Positions 1-8,438 of a DNA stretch of 39,776 nt are shown here, piece by piece. Under the pieces are notes generated by a model, which did not search any database, had not been told where the DNA came from, and was given only the letters and a program-made list of their open reading frames with translations. Position numbers and translations under genes: made by a program. Positions within the stretch are counted from its first letter, which is position 1, and each line of letters opens with the position of its first letter. Origin of the DNA: Akkermansia sp. (lineage in GTDB: Bacteria; Verrucomicrobiota; Verrucomicrobiia; Verrucomicrobiales; Akkermansiaceae); the NCBI GenBank assembly GCA_024405435.1, contig JAKSOU010000023.1:1-39776 (forward strand), given 5' to 3'.

Positions 1-716
1 CCCTTGCGGATTTCATGTACGAGAATATGGTGCTGGAGATGAACGTCATCCACGCAGCGTGGCAAAACGGCTGCAAGAAGCTGGAATTCCTCGGCTCGTC
101 CTGCATCTACCCGCGTGAGGCGCCCCAGCCCATGAAGGAGAGCTGCCTGCTCACCTCCGCACTGGAGCAGACCAACGAGGCGTACGCACTCGCCAAGATT
201 TCAGGGCTGAAATACTGCGAGTACCTCAACCGCCAATATGGTACCGACTACATCAGCCTGATGCCCACCAACCTCTATGGGCCGAACGACAACTACCACC
301 CCACCAACAGCCATGTGCTGCCCGCCCTCATACGCCGCTTCCATGAGGCCAAGGTGGCCGGCAGCCCCACCGTGACCTGCTGGGGGGACGGAACCCCGCT
401 GCGGGAGTTCCTGTACGTGGACGACCTCGCCAACCTCTGCGTGTTCCTCATGAACAACTACAGCGGCAACGAGACCGTGAACGCCGGCACCGGCAAGGAG
501 GTCACCATCAAGGAGCTCACCGGGATTGTGGCGCAGGTGGTGGGCTACAAGGGAGAAATCCTGTGGGACACCACCAAGCCCAACGGCACGCCCCGCAAGC
601 TGCTGGACGTCTCCAAGGCCGCAGCCCTCGGCTGGCGGTACAAGACCGAGCTGGAGGACGGCATCCGCCTGGCCTACGAGGATTTCCTGAACAATCCCAT
701 GCGTGCGGAAAGGTGA
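1..716 (+). CDS. fcl: GDP-L-fucose synthase, C-terminal part (5' end outside window)
   Basis: Epimerase/reductase that makes GDP-L-fucose from GDP-4-keto-6-deoxymannose, the last step of nucleotide-sugar supply for fucosylated surface glycans; cytosolic. The open frame runs in from the left edge (codons phased from base 3), so the N-terminal NAD(P)-binding glycine motif is outside the window. What remains aligns well with E. coli WcaG/Fcl: the SSCIYP serine segment, the YAxAK catalytic tyrosine-lysine pair (YALAK), [23 protein letters not shown], the [11 protein letters not shown] segment and the C-terminal [12 protein letters not shown] motif. The next gene starts 4 bases after the stop, so the two are probably co-transcribed. 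An ATG at base 15 is internal and not a real start. Confidence 0.95.
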   Translation, partial: LADFMYENMVLEMNVIHAAWQNGCKKLEFLGSSCIYPREAPQPMKESCLLTSALEQTNEAYALAKISGLKYCEYLNRQYGTDYISLMPTNLYGPNDNYHPTNSHVLPALIRRFHEAKVAGSPTVTCWGDGTPLREFLYVDDLANLCVFLMNNYSGNETVNAGTGKEVTIKELTGIVAQVVGYKGEILWDTTKPNGTPRKLLDVSKAAALGWRYKTELEDGIRLAYEDFLNNPMRAER

Positions 717-720
717 GACC

Positions 721-1527
721 ATGAGCGACCGCCCGAAAGTGTTTGTCTCCGGCTGCTACGATGATTTGCACAGCGGCCACATAGCCTTCCTCAAGGAAGC
801 CGCCGGCTATGGCGACGTCTACGTTTCCATGGGCTCGGACGCCACCGTGCTCGCCCTCAAGCACCGCCCCGCCGTCTGTTCGGAGGCGGAGCGCCGCTAC
901 ATGCTGGAATCCATCCGCTATGTGAAGGAGGTGTACATCGGCCCGGACACGGGCAAGGTGCTGGATTTCGCCCCGCTGCTGGATGTCGTCAAGCCGGATA
1001 TCTTCTTCGTGAACGCAGACGGCAGCAGCGAGGAGAAGAGGGCCCTCGTGGAATCCAAGGGCATCCGCTACATCGTGAGCCCGCGCATCCGCGTGGGCGA
1101 GGGCAACGGCGTTATCCGCCCGTTCCCCAAGGTGATGCCGGAGAAGCCCGACAAGCCCCTGCCGCCCATGACCTACTCTGCGGGCGACTGCGACACGCGC
1201 CCGTGGGGCAGCTGGCTGGTGATGGACTCCATGCCGCGCTCCGTGGTGAAGAAGCTCACCATCCTGCCCGGCCAGCGCCTTTCCCTGCAGAGCCACCGCC
1301 ACCGCTCCGAGCTCTGGACCGTGGTGGAGGGCATTGCCTCCGTGCAGTGCGACGACAACCACTACAAGCTGCACCCCGGTGAACAGGTGTTTTTGCCCAA
1401 GGGCTGCCGCCACCGCCTCGCCAACACCTCGGACGCCCCCGTCACCGTCATCGAAATCCAGTTCGGCAACATCCTCAGCGAGGAGGATATCGAACGCTAC
1501 AGCGATGACTACGGACGCGATGCCTGA
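721..1527 (+). CDS. Nucleotidyltransferase-cupin fusion protein, probable sugar-phosphate nucleotidyltransferase
   Basis: A 268-residue two-domain protein. Residues 5-140 form a cytidylyltransferase-like domain with the HxGH motif (H17, H20, within GCYDDLHSGH) and a PDIFFVNADG segment, as in glycerol-3-phosphate or heptose-phosphate nucleotidyltransferases. Residues about 155-260 are a cupin like the C-terminal domain of type II phosphomannose isomerase/ManC: RPWGSW, then metal-ligand candidates H192, H194, E197 and H231. The ManC guanylyltransferase domain is absent. The start at 721 is preferred over 703 because it follows a GGAAAGG sequence and the fcl stop. Adjacency to fcl suggests a role in activated-sugar synthesis for surface polysaccharide. 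The exact substrate cannot be read from sequence. Confidence 0.8.
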   Translation: MSDRPKVFVSGCYDDLHSGHIAFLKEAAGYGDVYVSMGSDATVLALKHRPAVCSEAERRYMLESIRYVKEVYIGPDTGKVLDFAPLLDVVKPDIFFVNADGSSEEKRALVESKGIRYIVSPRIRVGEGNGVIRPFPKVMPEKPDKPLPPMTYSAGDCDTRPWGSWLVMDSMPRSVVKKLTILPGQRLSLQSHRHRSELWTVVEGIASVQCDDNHYKLHPGEQVFLPKGCRHRLANTSDAPVTVIEIQFGNILSEEDIERYSDDYGRDA

Positions 1528-1549
1528 TGGCGCGCCTGATTGATTTGCT

Positions 1550-1589
1550 CCCGCGCAGCTCGCCGTACGCACGCTGCGCGGGATTTTTT
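1550..1589 (+). terminator. Rho-independent terminator of the nucleotide-sugar operon
   Basis: A perfect 10-bp stem (CCCGCGCAGC at 1550-1559 pairing with 1573-1582) is followed, after one A, by a run of six T residues. It lies just after the stop of the fusion gene. Confidence 0.85.
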
Positions 1590-1665
1590 GAAAATCTCCA
1601 AGCCCCGCGCCTCTCTTTCGTGGCAAAATGACGGTATTTGGCATCCAGACCGAGCCGTAATTCCT

Positions 1666-1706
1666 AAAACGTGGCTCTCCATGAAAGCCACGTTTTGTAT
1701 TTTTCG
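1666..1706 (+). terminator. Second hairpin with T-rich tail, terminator-like
   Basis: An 11-bp perfect inverted repeat (AAAACGTGGCT at 1666-1676 and its complement at 1686-1696) with a 9-base loop, followed by a T-rich stretch. It ends immediately upstream of the -35 box of the next gene. It is symmetrical enough to act on either strand, or it could be an operator. Confidence 0.6.
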
Positions 1707-1708
1707 GC

Positions 1709-1736
1709 TTGACAAGAAAGCCGATTTTGGTAAATT
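1709..1736 (+). promoter_or_regulatory. Sigma70-type promoter for the DUF4143 ATPase, probably leaderless
   Basis: TTGACA at 1709-1714, a 16-base spacer, then TAAATT at 1731-1736. The ATG at 1743 is only 6 bases beyond the -10 box, so transcription should start at or next to the start codon. Confidence 0.75.
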
Positions 1737-1742
1737 CCAAGC

Positions 1743-3050
1743 ATGGACACCTCATTTCAGGAAACGGCCAAGGTGATAGTGGACGAAGGGCTGGAGCGCG
1801 AGTTCACGACCAAGAGCCCGCGCGACACGCGCATACCGATGGTGCCGGATATCGTGAGCGTCTGCATCGGCGTGCGCCGCTGCGGCAAGAGCACGCTGAT
1901 GGAGTCGGTCATCCTGAAACTGCTGTCGGATGGCGTGCCGCGGGAGAACATCGTGTGCATCAACTTTGCGGACGAGCGCCTGCTGCCGCTGCAATCGGGC
2001 GGGTGGGACGCGCTGTACACGGCGTATTACGGGCGCTACCCGGAAAAGCGGAAGCGTGAGACGGTGTATTTCTTCTTCGACGAAATACAGCTGTACCCGC
2101 GGTGGGAGCTGTTTGTGGAACGCCTGCGGCGGGAGGAAAACTGCCGCGTGTTCATCACGGGTTCATCGTCGCACCTGCTCTCGCAGGAGATAGCCACGGA
2201 GCTGCGCGGGCGCTCGCTCTCCTGCGAGCTGTTTCCGTTCTCGTTTGCGGAATACCTGACGCGTGCGGGCGTGAAGCGCGGCGGCAGGGGCGCGGCGCGG
2301 CGCCTGGCGCAGATGAAGGCGTGGGATGATTTCAAGGCGCAGGGCGGGTTCCCCGCCCTGTACGGGCAGCCGGAGGACACGCGCAAGCTCATCCACCGCG
2401 AGTACCATAACGCGCTCATGCTGCACGATGTCATCGAGCGCAACCGCGTCTCCCAGCCGCTGGCCATGCGTCACCTGGTGAACCGCCTGCTCAACGGCAT
2501 CGGCACGGTGTTTTCGTTCCGCAAGATGGGGGAGGAGCTCAAGGCCCTGGGCTTCCCCATCACGCGCGCCACCGTGGCGCAATACCTCCAATGGCTGGAG
2601 GACGCCTACTTCATCTTCACCGTCAACGTGTACTCCGCCTCCGTGGCGCGGCAGGCGCGCGAGCTGCGCAAGGTGTACTGCGTGGACCACGCGCTGGCGG
2701 ACACCCTCTCCAACGGCGTGCTCAGGAACCGCGGCCAGATGCTGGAGAACATCGTGTTCGTGCAGCTGCGCCGCCAGACGGAACGCGTGTTCTACTACAA
2801 GAGCAAGGGCGGGTTCGAGGTGGATTTCATGGCCGTGCTGCCGGATGGCGAGAAGCGCCTGGTGCAGGTGTGCGCGGATATCTCCTCGCCCGCCACCCGC
2901 AAGCGCGAGCTGCGCGCCCTGCGCGCCGCCATGGAGGAAACCGGGCTGCGGGAGGCGTGGCTCGTCACGGAATGGGAGAACGAGACCGTGGAGCTGCCGT
3001 GCGGCACCGTGCACGTGGTGTCCGCCGCAGACTACCTCGCCCAATCCTAA
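1743..3050 (+). CDS. AAA ATPase with DUF4143 (AAA_14 family)
   Basis: A 435-residue predicted ATP-binding protein. The N-terminal AAA_14 domain has a Walker A (GVRRCGKST, residues 43-51) and a Walker B (FFFDE, D113-E114), followed by an ITGSSS sensor-like segment. The C-terminal part is DUF4143, ending in a nuclease-fold-like strand pattern (GGFEVDFMA ... LVQVC). The length is typical for the family, whose members are widespread and largely uncharacterised. Its last 401 bases recur at 12397-12797 on the far side of the neighbouring accessory island. A leaderless promoter lies directly upstream, and a GC-rich hairpin follows the stop. Confidence 0.9.
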   Translation: MDTSFQETAKVIVDEGLEREFTTKSPRDTRIPMVPDIVSVCIGVRRCGKSTLMESVILKLLSDGVPRENIVCINFADERLLPLQSGGWDALYTAYYGRYPEKRKRETVYFFFDEIQLYPRWELFVERLRREENCRVFITGSSSHLLSQEIATELRGRSLSCELFPFSFAEYLTRAGVKRGGRGAARRLAQMKAWDDFKAQGGFPALYGQPEDTRKLIHREYHNALMLHDVIERNRVSQPLAMRHLVNRLLNGIGTVFSFRKMGEELKALGFPITRATVAQYLQWLEDAYFIFTVNVYSASVARQARELRKVYCVDHALADTLSNGVLRNRGQMLENIVFVQLRRQTERVFYYKSKGGFEVDFMAVLPDGEKRLVQVCADISSPATRKRELRALRAAMEETGLREAWLVTEWENETVELPCGTVHVVSAADYLAQS

Positions 3051-3062
3051 CCCCGCGCCGCC
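2650..3062 (+). repeat. Left copy of about 0.4-kb direct repeat bracketing the island
   Basis: From GGCAGGCGCGCGAG at 2650 through the DUF4143 stop codon and about 12 bases beyond, this segment repeats at 12397-12809. By eye there are 10 substitutions in the 401 coding bases (97.5% identity) and no gaps; the offset is 9,747 bp. Confidence 0.95.
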
Positions 3063-3077
3063 ACGCGAATTTCCCCA

Positions 3078-3103
3078 GCCCGCACGGCCCGTGCCGTGCG
3101 GGC
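3078..3103 (+). terminator. GC-rich hairpin after the DUF4143 gene
   Basis: A 10-bp perfect stem (GCCCGCACGG at 3078-3087 with its complement at 3094-3103) and a 6-base loop. No T run follows, so it may stabilise the mRNA end or terminate only weakly. Confidence 0.5.
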
Positions 3104-3339
3104 TTCACCATCCCCGCGCCGCCAGGCGTCAATTGCACGCATCAAAATAAAAAGCGCCTGAAAGTTCCACGCACATCCCCCTACACACATGAGAATTGAT
3201 GGAAAAGCTTTCCTCCATTGCTCTGAGGGCTTCCGTGTGTGGCTATTGCCCATGTTGAAGGTTACGGGCGCGACACGTCCTTCGATTGACAGGCGGTGAG
3301 TACACACCAAGAAGGGAGCCTGCCCTCCCATGCTTTTTT

Positions 3340-3368
3340 CTCTGCATTCCGCTAAAAGCCGCTATAAT
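3340..3368 (+). promoter_or_regulatory. Candidate promoter of the island operon
   Basis: A perfect TATAAT lies at 3363-3368, about 56 bases before the first island gene; the -35 region is only T-rich and weak. It is the best -10 element between the DUF4143 stop and the operon. A TTGACA at 3286 is too far upstream to pair with it. Confidence 0.45.
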
Positions 3369-3424
3369 TCATGCACATTTTTCTTGTGTCTTTCGAGGAA
3401 ACTGCTACCATGCAGGTATAGGCT

Positions 3425-4090
3425 ATGAGTCTTCCCTTTCCCAACTCCTTGTTAGCTACGCTAGCGGTCATAGGCATTCTTCTTCCGACTGCTGTCTTTG
3501 GCTATCTTTTCTACAGGAGTAGAACCAGCGACCCATTGCACCGCAGAAGTGAAGCGTCCGAGCCGAAAACGAAAGGTGAAGCAGACGAGTATCTTCCCAC
3601 GCTGGAAATATCTGATACTCCTTCCGATTCCCCCTCCGAATTTATCCTTCCTCTACCGCTTCAGAAAGAAAAAGGTGAGGCTGAGGAAGTTATGCTGCGC
3701 GAACTTGCATCCCTAGCAAGGGATGAAAACCTGCGGGGGCTCATTGAATCTCGCTTGGACGACATGAAAGATGAGGATGAAGGCGTGCCGCGGGCTTTGG
3801 CCATGGTTGGCCTTTTGGACGAAATTCGCATCCTGTCTCCTGCTTCCGAAGGGCAAGACGCTCAGCTGCTGCAGACAATCGATGCTATGATTCGCAAGCA
3901 GCTGGAAACGATGGGGTCCCAGGTCATCGATGACGATGAGTGGGACCCGTCAAGGCAGAAGGCGGTTGAGACCCGCCGAGACCTTCCGGGCGGAGCCGAA
4001 TCCATAATAGCCGAGATAGTGGCGTCTGGCCTCATGTTCGAGGGGCGGGTGCGCCGCAAGCAATCCGTTATTCTTCACACAGAACCCTAA
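3425..4090 (+). CDS. Membrane-anchored GrpE-like nucleotide exchange factor
   Basis: A 221-residue protein. Residues about 7-30 form one hydrophobic helix followed by YRSRT and further arginines, which predicts N-out/C-in topology with the main domain in the cytosol. A low-complexity acidic linker follows (about 33-85). The C-terminal half resembles GrpE: an ALAMVGLLDEI helix like the LLPVxDNLE segment, then QLLQTIDAMIRKQLETMG, then EWDPSRQKAV (W173-D174-P175) matching the FDPxxHEAV motif, then IIAEIVASGLMFEGRVRRKQSVIL matching the GrpE beta domain end. GrpE releases ADP from Hsp70, and two Hsp70-like genes lie downstream in the same operon. Canonical GrpE is soluble, so the anchor is unusual. 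No good Shine-Dalgarno sequence precedes this start. Confidence 0.75.
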   Translation: MSLPFPNSLLATLAVIGILLPTAVFGYLFYRSRTSDPLHRRSEASEPKTKGEADEYLPTLEISDTPSDSPSEFILPLPLQKEKGEAEEVMLRELASLARDENLRGLIESRLDDMKDEDEGVPRALAMVGLLDEIRILSPASEGQDAQLLQTIDAMIRKQLETMGSQVIDDDEWDPSRQKAVETRRDLPGGAESIIAEIVASGLMFEGRVRRKQSVILHTEP

Positions 4091-4121
4091 TATTCCACAA
4101 TTACAACCCAACAAGCGAACA

Positions 4122-4898
4122 ATGAACACTGACATGGATATCACCATCGGGACGCCCGAAATTCAAGAGAATTTTTGGGAGCCGCAGAGCTATTCCGACG
4201 ACTGCGCAGTCATGGCCCAAGTGAGCCTCTTGCACCAATTCGGCGTGAATATCACGGAAGATCAAGCCGTATACGAATGCGCCTCGCACGGCTGGTACAC
4301 GCCGGGAGGCGGCACAAGTCCAGACGATGTGGGCAACCTGATGGACCTGTACGGTATCTCCACTCATGACGTCCAAAACGCCACTATTTCTGACTTGGCC
4401 CGGGAGCTTAAGGCCGGGCACGGGGTCATTGTGGGGGTCAACTCCTCTGAGCTTTGGGACGATGGGGCTTTGGCGGAGCTGAAGCAATGGCTCTGCGAGA
4501 TATGCGGGCTGGACAACTCCACCTTCAATCCCGCAGACCATGCGGTGGTGGTTACCGGCATCGATGTCTCCGACCCGAGCGCGCCTCAAGTCATCATCAA
4601 CGACCCTGGCCACCCGAACGGCCAGGGGCATGCGTATCCTTTGGACAAGTTCATGGATGCATGGGCCAACTCCGATTTCAACTACACAGCAACTGACGCC
4701 GCCATCCCGCACGATGAGACCACCATGGGCGACCTGGACTTGCTGGACGTAGGCAAGTGGCTGGTAGGCGGCTTTGTCGGCGGAGCCACCCTGGCCGCCA
4801 CGGGAGGAGATATCGTTGCGGCCGCGGCTGCCACCGCACAGACGGTAAACATGGTGGAGAGCTGGTTTGCAGACCCGAATTCCGTTCGCGACATATAA
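4122..4898 (+). CDS. C39-like papain-fold cysteine peptidase
   Basis: A 258-residue protein matching the C39-like peptidase pattern: Q22 as the oxyanion residue, C28 in DDCAVMAQ as nucleophile, H140 in NPADHAVVVTGID, and N160-D161 in INDPGHP as the third catalytic residue. The intervening GGGTSPDDVGNLMDLYG segment is also typical of the fold. A hydrophobic Gly/Ala-rich stretch at about 207-242 could associate with membrane. There is no signal peptide and no ABC transporter domain, so it is not a bacteriocin-exporter protease in the usual sense. It sits 31 bases after the GrpE-like gene and 24 before the first GTPase gene, all on one strand. A substrate within the same operon is plausible but unproven. 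Confidence 0.75.
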   Translation: MNTDMDITIGTPEIQENFWEPQSYSDDCAVMAQVSLLHQFGVNITEDQAVYECASHGWYTPGGGTSPDDVGNLMDLYGISTHDVQNATISDLARELKAGHGVIVGVNSSELWDDGALAELKQWLCEICGLDNSTFNPADHAVVVTGIDVSDPSAPQVIINDPGHPNGQGHAYPLDKFMDAWANSDFNYTATDAAIPHDETTMGDLDLLDVGKWLVGGFVGGATLAATGGDIVAAAAATAQTVNMVESWFADPNSVRDI

Positions 4899-4922
4899 CC
4901 AACCATCAACCAAGAAACAGTT

Positions 4923-6788
4923 ATGCAAAAACTCGCAGCAGCACTGGGCAAGGCGGCGGAGCTGGATGCCCAAATCACGGGCAAGCCGGTGGCCGAGAAT
5001 TATATCAAGGACCTGAAACTCCTGGGTGCGGGACTCTTCCGCATCGTGGTCATGGGGGAAATCAAGAAGGGCAAGTCCTCTTTCATCAACGCCCTGCTCA
5101 ATCACAGGAATCTCGTGCCCACAAGCTCCAATGTGGCCACCTCCACTATCTTCAAAATCCACTACGGCCGTCAGGTGGCCTACAAGGTGTTTTTCACTAG
5201 GGTGAGCGGTAAGGGAGAACTCGCCATCGGGCCGGACGACCTGCCCAAATTCGGCACGGAGGATGGGAACCCCGGCAATGAAAAGCAGGTGGATTTCATA
5301 GAGGTGTGCTGCCCCTCCCCCTTGCTCCAGTCCGGGGTTGTCATCATTGACACCCCGGGGCTCGGCGGCACTTTCCGCGAGCATAAGAAAATTACCTACC
5401 AGTACGTTCCTAGGGCAGATGCCGTATTCTTTGTCACGGACAGTGTGGAATCCCCTATCGGAGCCTTGGAGACAGAATATCTCAAGAATATACGAAATAT
5501 CACCAGGCATGTGTATTTTGTGCAAACCAAGACCAGTGCCGTAGATGCTGATGCGGCGGAGGCGCGCAAGTCGAACAACATGGCCATACTGGTCCGGACG
5601 CTGGGCTTGAAGCGGGAGGAAACGCCCTATTACATGGTGGATTCCGAACTGCGCCAGATTGCCGATGATGAGAAGGATACAGAGCTGCTGCAGCTCAGCG
5701 GGTATCCGGAGCTGCTCGCATTTGTGAACAGGAAGCTGCTGCCTGCCAAGCGCACCATCCTTGCAGAAAAGGCGGTGACAGCCGCGACCCCCATCTTGCA
5801 GCACTTGGCCAACCAAATACACGAAAAGGAGCAGTTCCTGAACGCAGACACCGAGGACAAACGCAACCAAGCGAAGGAGGCTGTGGAGAATGCACAAAAG
5901 GCACTGGTGGACTGGGAGACCAGGGAGAAAGGCAAACTGCTGCGCAGCATCGGCAAGGCCATGGACGACAACCGCCGCAAGGTGATTGCCACATTGTCCC
6001 AGTGCCGCCCGAACGGAGAAATCCAGACAAAAATGGAGAATATGTTGGCCCAAGCTGCAAACCAGGTTCAGCTGGTGGCAACCATGCGGTTCGTTAACGA
6101 CAAGCTTCCGGAATACGCTTCAAGATGCATGCAGGAAGCCTCTAACGAGCTGCGCATAAAAACCGAGCGGGTGCTCACAGAGCAAGTCCTCTCCATCTGC
6201 CCCGTAGATACCACACTCTCCACCGAGGTGCGAACAGGGGGAACCCAGGTGAACCGCTCGAGGATGGAGCGCATGCTCGCAGAAATAGAGAACGAGAGTG
6301 GCGGCACTTTCACCACGTTGAGGACTAGTCTGTACGGAGGGATGGCCGGTATGGGCATCGCCAGTATCGTGGGCGGGGTCATCGGCAGTGTCGTACCTGT
6401 GGTGGGCACCATCATCGGCAGCTACGCTGGTATGGCAATCGCAGGCTGGTGGGGGGCAAGCCAGGCCTGCCAGCTCCAGCAACAGCAGGCACTCCGCACC
6501 CTCCGCAACCAAGCCGCGGGAGCCATTGCCGCCGCTGTTTCGGACATGTACGACAAGATGCAGCGTAATTTCGACCAGTTGAATGCAGACATCAAGGACT
6601 CTGTGCACAACGCAGTGGAGAATAGCCTGCACCAAAGGTCGGACGACTTGCGCGCGGCCGTGGCAGAGCTTCAGGCGCGTGCCAAGATGGATGCCGAGAC
6701 CCTACAGAAGCGCAGGCAGGGGCTGGATGCGCTTAAGCGCGACTTGGCTGCAATCCAGCGCGTCATAGAAGAGTACCTGCCAGCATAA
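4923..6788 (+). CDS. Dynamin-like GTPase with hydrophobic segment
   Basis: A 621-residue dynamin-family large GTPase. G1 is GEIKKGKSS (G45-K51-S52), with conserved threonines in the following switch region (TSSNVATST), and G3 is DTPGLGG. The expected NKxD G4 motif is replaced by something like QTKTS, so guanine recognition may differ. A long helical region follows, containing a hydrophobic Gly/Val-rich segment at about 471-510, a likely membrane-insertion element as in bacterial dynamin-like proteins. The C-terminus is predicted coiled coil. It is followed after 7 bases by a second dynamin-like gene; paired dynamin genes are common in bacteria, for example the Leo/Eleos type implicated in phage defence. 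Confidence 0.85.
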   Translation: MQKLAAALGKAAELDAQITGKPVAENYIKDLKLLGAGLFRIVVMGEIKKGKSSFINALLNHRNLVPTSSNVATSTIFKIHYGRQVAYKVFFTRVSGKGELAIGPDDLPKFGTEDGNPGNEKQVDFIEVCCPSPLLQSGVVIIDTPGLGGTFREHKKITYQYVPRADAVFFVTDSVESPIGALETEYLKNIRNITRHVYFVQTKTSAVDADAAEARKSNNMAILVRTLGLKREETPYYMVDSELRQIADDEKDTELLQLSGYPELLAFVNRKLLPAKRTILAEKAVTAATPILQHLANQIHEKEQFLNADTEDKRNQAKEAVENAQKALVDWETREKGKLLRSIGKAMDDNRRKVIATLSQCRPNGEIQTKMENMLAQAANQVQLVATMRFVNDKLPEYASRCMQEASNELRIKTERVLTEQVLSICPVDTTLSTEVRTGGTQVNRSRMERMLAEIENESGGTFTTLRTSLYGGMAGMGIASIVGGVIGSVVPVVGTIIGSYAGMAIAGWWGASQACQLQQQQALRTLRNQAAGAIAAAVSDMYDKMQRNFDQLNADIKDSVHNAVENSLHQRSDDLRAAVAELQARAKMDAETLQKRRQGLDALKRDLAAIQRVIEEYLPA

Positions 6789-6795
6789 CACGAAA

Positions 6796-8424
6796 ATGTT
6801 CCGAAACATGGACAAAGGACAGAACACCAGCACGCTGGAATCACGTCGCATTCAGGCGGAATACAACGATCGCGTGCGCTCCAATGCAGACGACCTGCAG
6901 AAATTCGCCTCCGGCATGAACCCAGTGGCGGCAGTCTTCATGCAAATAGCCACTGCCATGCGGGAGCATGTGTCGGACGCCGTGGAACCGTTCAATGTGG
7001 CTGTGTTTGGCCGCATGAAAACCGGGAAAAGCAGCCTCATCAACGCGTTGGTAGGTCGCCGCCTGGCCATCACCGGCGTGAACGAGGCTACGGCTACCAT
7101 CAACCGGCTTACCTACGCTTCCGGTGCGGAGCAACTGGGTACATTCAAGGCTCACTGGCGGGAATCCAGCCCGGAAACTTTCCCCCTGGAACAATTGGCG
7201 GCCGATTGGAACGGCAAAGGGGATGACGTGCTGGAACGCATACGCCAGGTGAAGTACCTGGAGCTCTTTGCGGATGCTGATTGGCTGCGCGATGTGCAGG
7301 TGACAGACACCCCCGGCACTGATAGCACCGTGCAGGGCCATGAGGACGTGGCCCAGCAGTTCATCAACGGCAAGGAGGCGGATGCGCTCATCTATGTGTT
7401 CACCCCCGTGGCCCGCGAAACTGACCAGAAGGATCTGCAAAGCTTCCGCAACGGCTGCCTGCCCGGCTCCAAGCCGGACAACAGCGTCGCCGTGATGCAC
7501 AAGTGGGACGAAACCTATTGGAACAACGACGGCAATTGGAACGACATCCAGACCAAGGCGAAACGCTTGTACGACCAGATGAAAAAGATGGTGGCGAAAG
7601 TGGTGCCGGTAAGCGGCCCCCTGGCCCTCACGGCACAATTGGCAAAGTCGGATTTCTGGGAGAAGGTGCTGGCCCTGCTGCGCACTTTCCCAGAGGAGGA
7701 AGCCCTTACTGCCAAGCTGCGCATGGACAAGCTTTGGGCCATGGATACCGTCCGAGCGAAGCTCTACCAGCAAGCCAAGGCGGAATACGACATGCCATGG
7801 GCCAGCTTTCGTATTATGCTGCGGGAGTTATACCGCGCCCATTGCGGGGATGCCGCCACAGCCGCCCGCATTACAATGAAGCTCAGCGGTATAGAGGAGC
7901 TGCGCACCCTGCTGGACCGCCAATTCTTCAAGGAATCCGCTGTCATCCGTAGGGCTCGCACACGCGCCCGAGTCAAGGACGATGTGAAAGCCGTGCGATT
8001 GGCCATGGAACAGGCCAAACAGGACATGGCAACTGAAGTCTCAAAAATGCAAAGCATAGCGGATGCCCTACAGGATGAATCCCTTCGCAGTTGGGTGGAA
8101 AACCGCACCTACATGCTGCGCTCGGAACTCGCTTCCATGAAAAAGACATTTGATGTGATTGACCGCGCCTTTATTGACACCAAGAATCAGGCAAATGCCA
8201 CAGAAAATGCCGTGAAACTGATTCCCTTCGTGGAGAGCCAGGCCCACCGTTTCCCCCATGCCGAAGAGATGGTAGATATGATGCGAAACGGCACTCCTAT
8301 CCCGATTGAGCACCGGGGAAGCCTGCTTGAGGCCGTATGTGCTATGATACAGGACATGAATCCGGACACAAGCAAAAAGGCAAAAGATCTCCGAGATCTC
8401 CTCTATCAATCCTTTCAATCTTGA
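6796..8424 (+). CDS. Second dynamin-like GTPase, no membrane segment
   Basis: A 542-residue partner of the preceding GTPase. G1 is GRMKTGKSS (G72-K78-S79), G3 is DTPGTDS (from D171) and G4 is HKWD (235-238), close to the canonical NKxD, so this copy looks more conventional for GTP binding than its neighbour. The rest is mostly helical, with no hydrophobic stretch long enough for membrane insertion. The asymmetry of one membrane-active and one soluble dynamin recalls known heteromeric bacterial dynamin pairs. An alternative start at 6808 (MDKGQ) is possible. The Hsp70-like gene begins 14 bases after its stop. Confidence 0.85.
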   Translation: MFRNMDKGQNTSTLESRRIQAEYNDRVRSNADDLQKFASGMNPVAAVFMQIATAMREHVSDAVEPFNVAVFGRMKTGKSSLINALVGRRLAITGVNEATATINRLTYASGAEQLGTFKAHWRESSPETFPLEQLAADWNGKGDDVLERIRQVKYLELFADADWLRDVQVTDTPGTDSTVQGHEDVAQQFINGKEADALIYVFTPVARETDQKDLQSFRNGCLPGSKPDNSVAVMHKWDETYWNNDGNWNDIQTKAKRLYDQMKKMVAKVVPVSGPLALTAQLAKSDFWEKVLALLRTFPEEEALTAKLRMDKLWAMDTVRAKLYQQAKAEYDMPWASFRIMLRELYRAHCGDAATAARITMKLSGIEELRTLLDRQFFKESAVIRRARTRARVKDDVKAVRLAMEQAKQDMATEVSKMQSIADALQDESLRSWVENRTYMLRSELASMKKTFDVIDRAFIDTKNQANATENAVKLIPFVESQAHRFPHAEEMVDMMRNGTPIPIEHRGSLLEAVCAMIQDMNPDTSKKAKDLRDLLYQSFQS

Positions 8425-8438
8425 CACAATATATCGAC

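Larger units (their letters stand above)
3051..3424. other. 374-bp intergenic region, left edge of island
   Basis: No convincing gene. It holds the DUF4143 3' hairpin (3078-3103), a short GGGAG/CTCCC stem with a following T run around 3314-3339, and a -10 element at 3363. Base composition drops from GC-rich to mixed within it, consistent with a boundary between host and acquired DNA. Confidence 0.6.

Noticed and set aside
3286..3291. TTGACA as -35 of the island operon
   Set aside because: No -10 at 15-19 bases; the TATAAT at 3363 is too far away.
4101..6053. 650-codon open frame on the minus strand
   Set aside because: Antisense shadow of the peptidase and first dynamin genes; its translation has no family motif, while the plus-strand frames have clear ones.
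8421..8426. TTGACA before the Hsp70 gene as an internal promoter
   Set aside because: No -10 box at a proper distance, and it overlaps a stop codon in a tight operon.
8337..8438. Upstream extension of the Hsp70-like gene
   Set aside because: It overlaps the dynamin gene and is unlike Hsp70; the conserved GIDFGTT sits right after the ATG at 8439.
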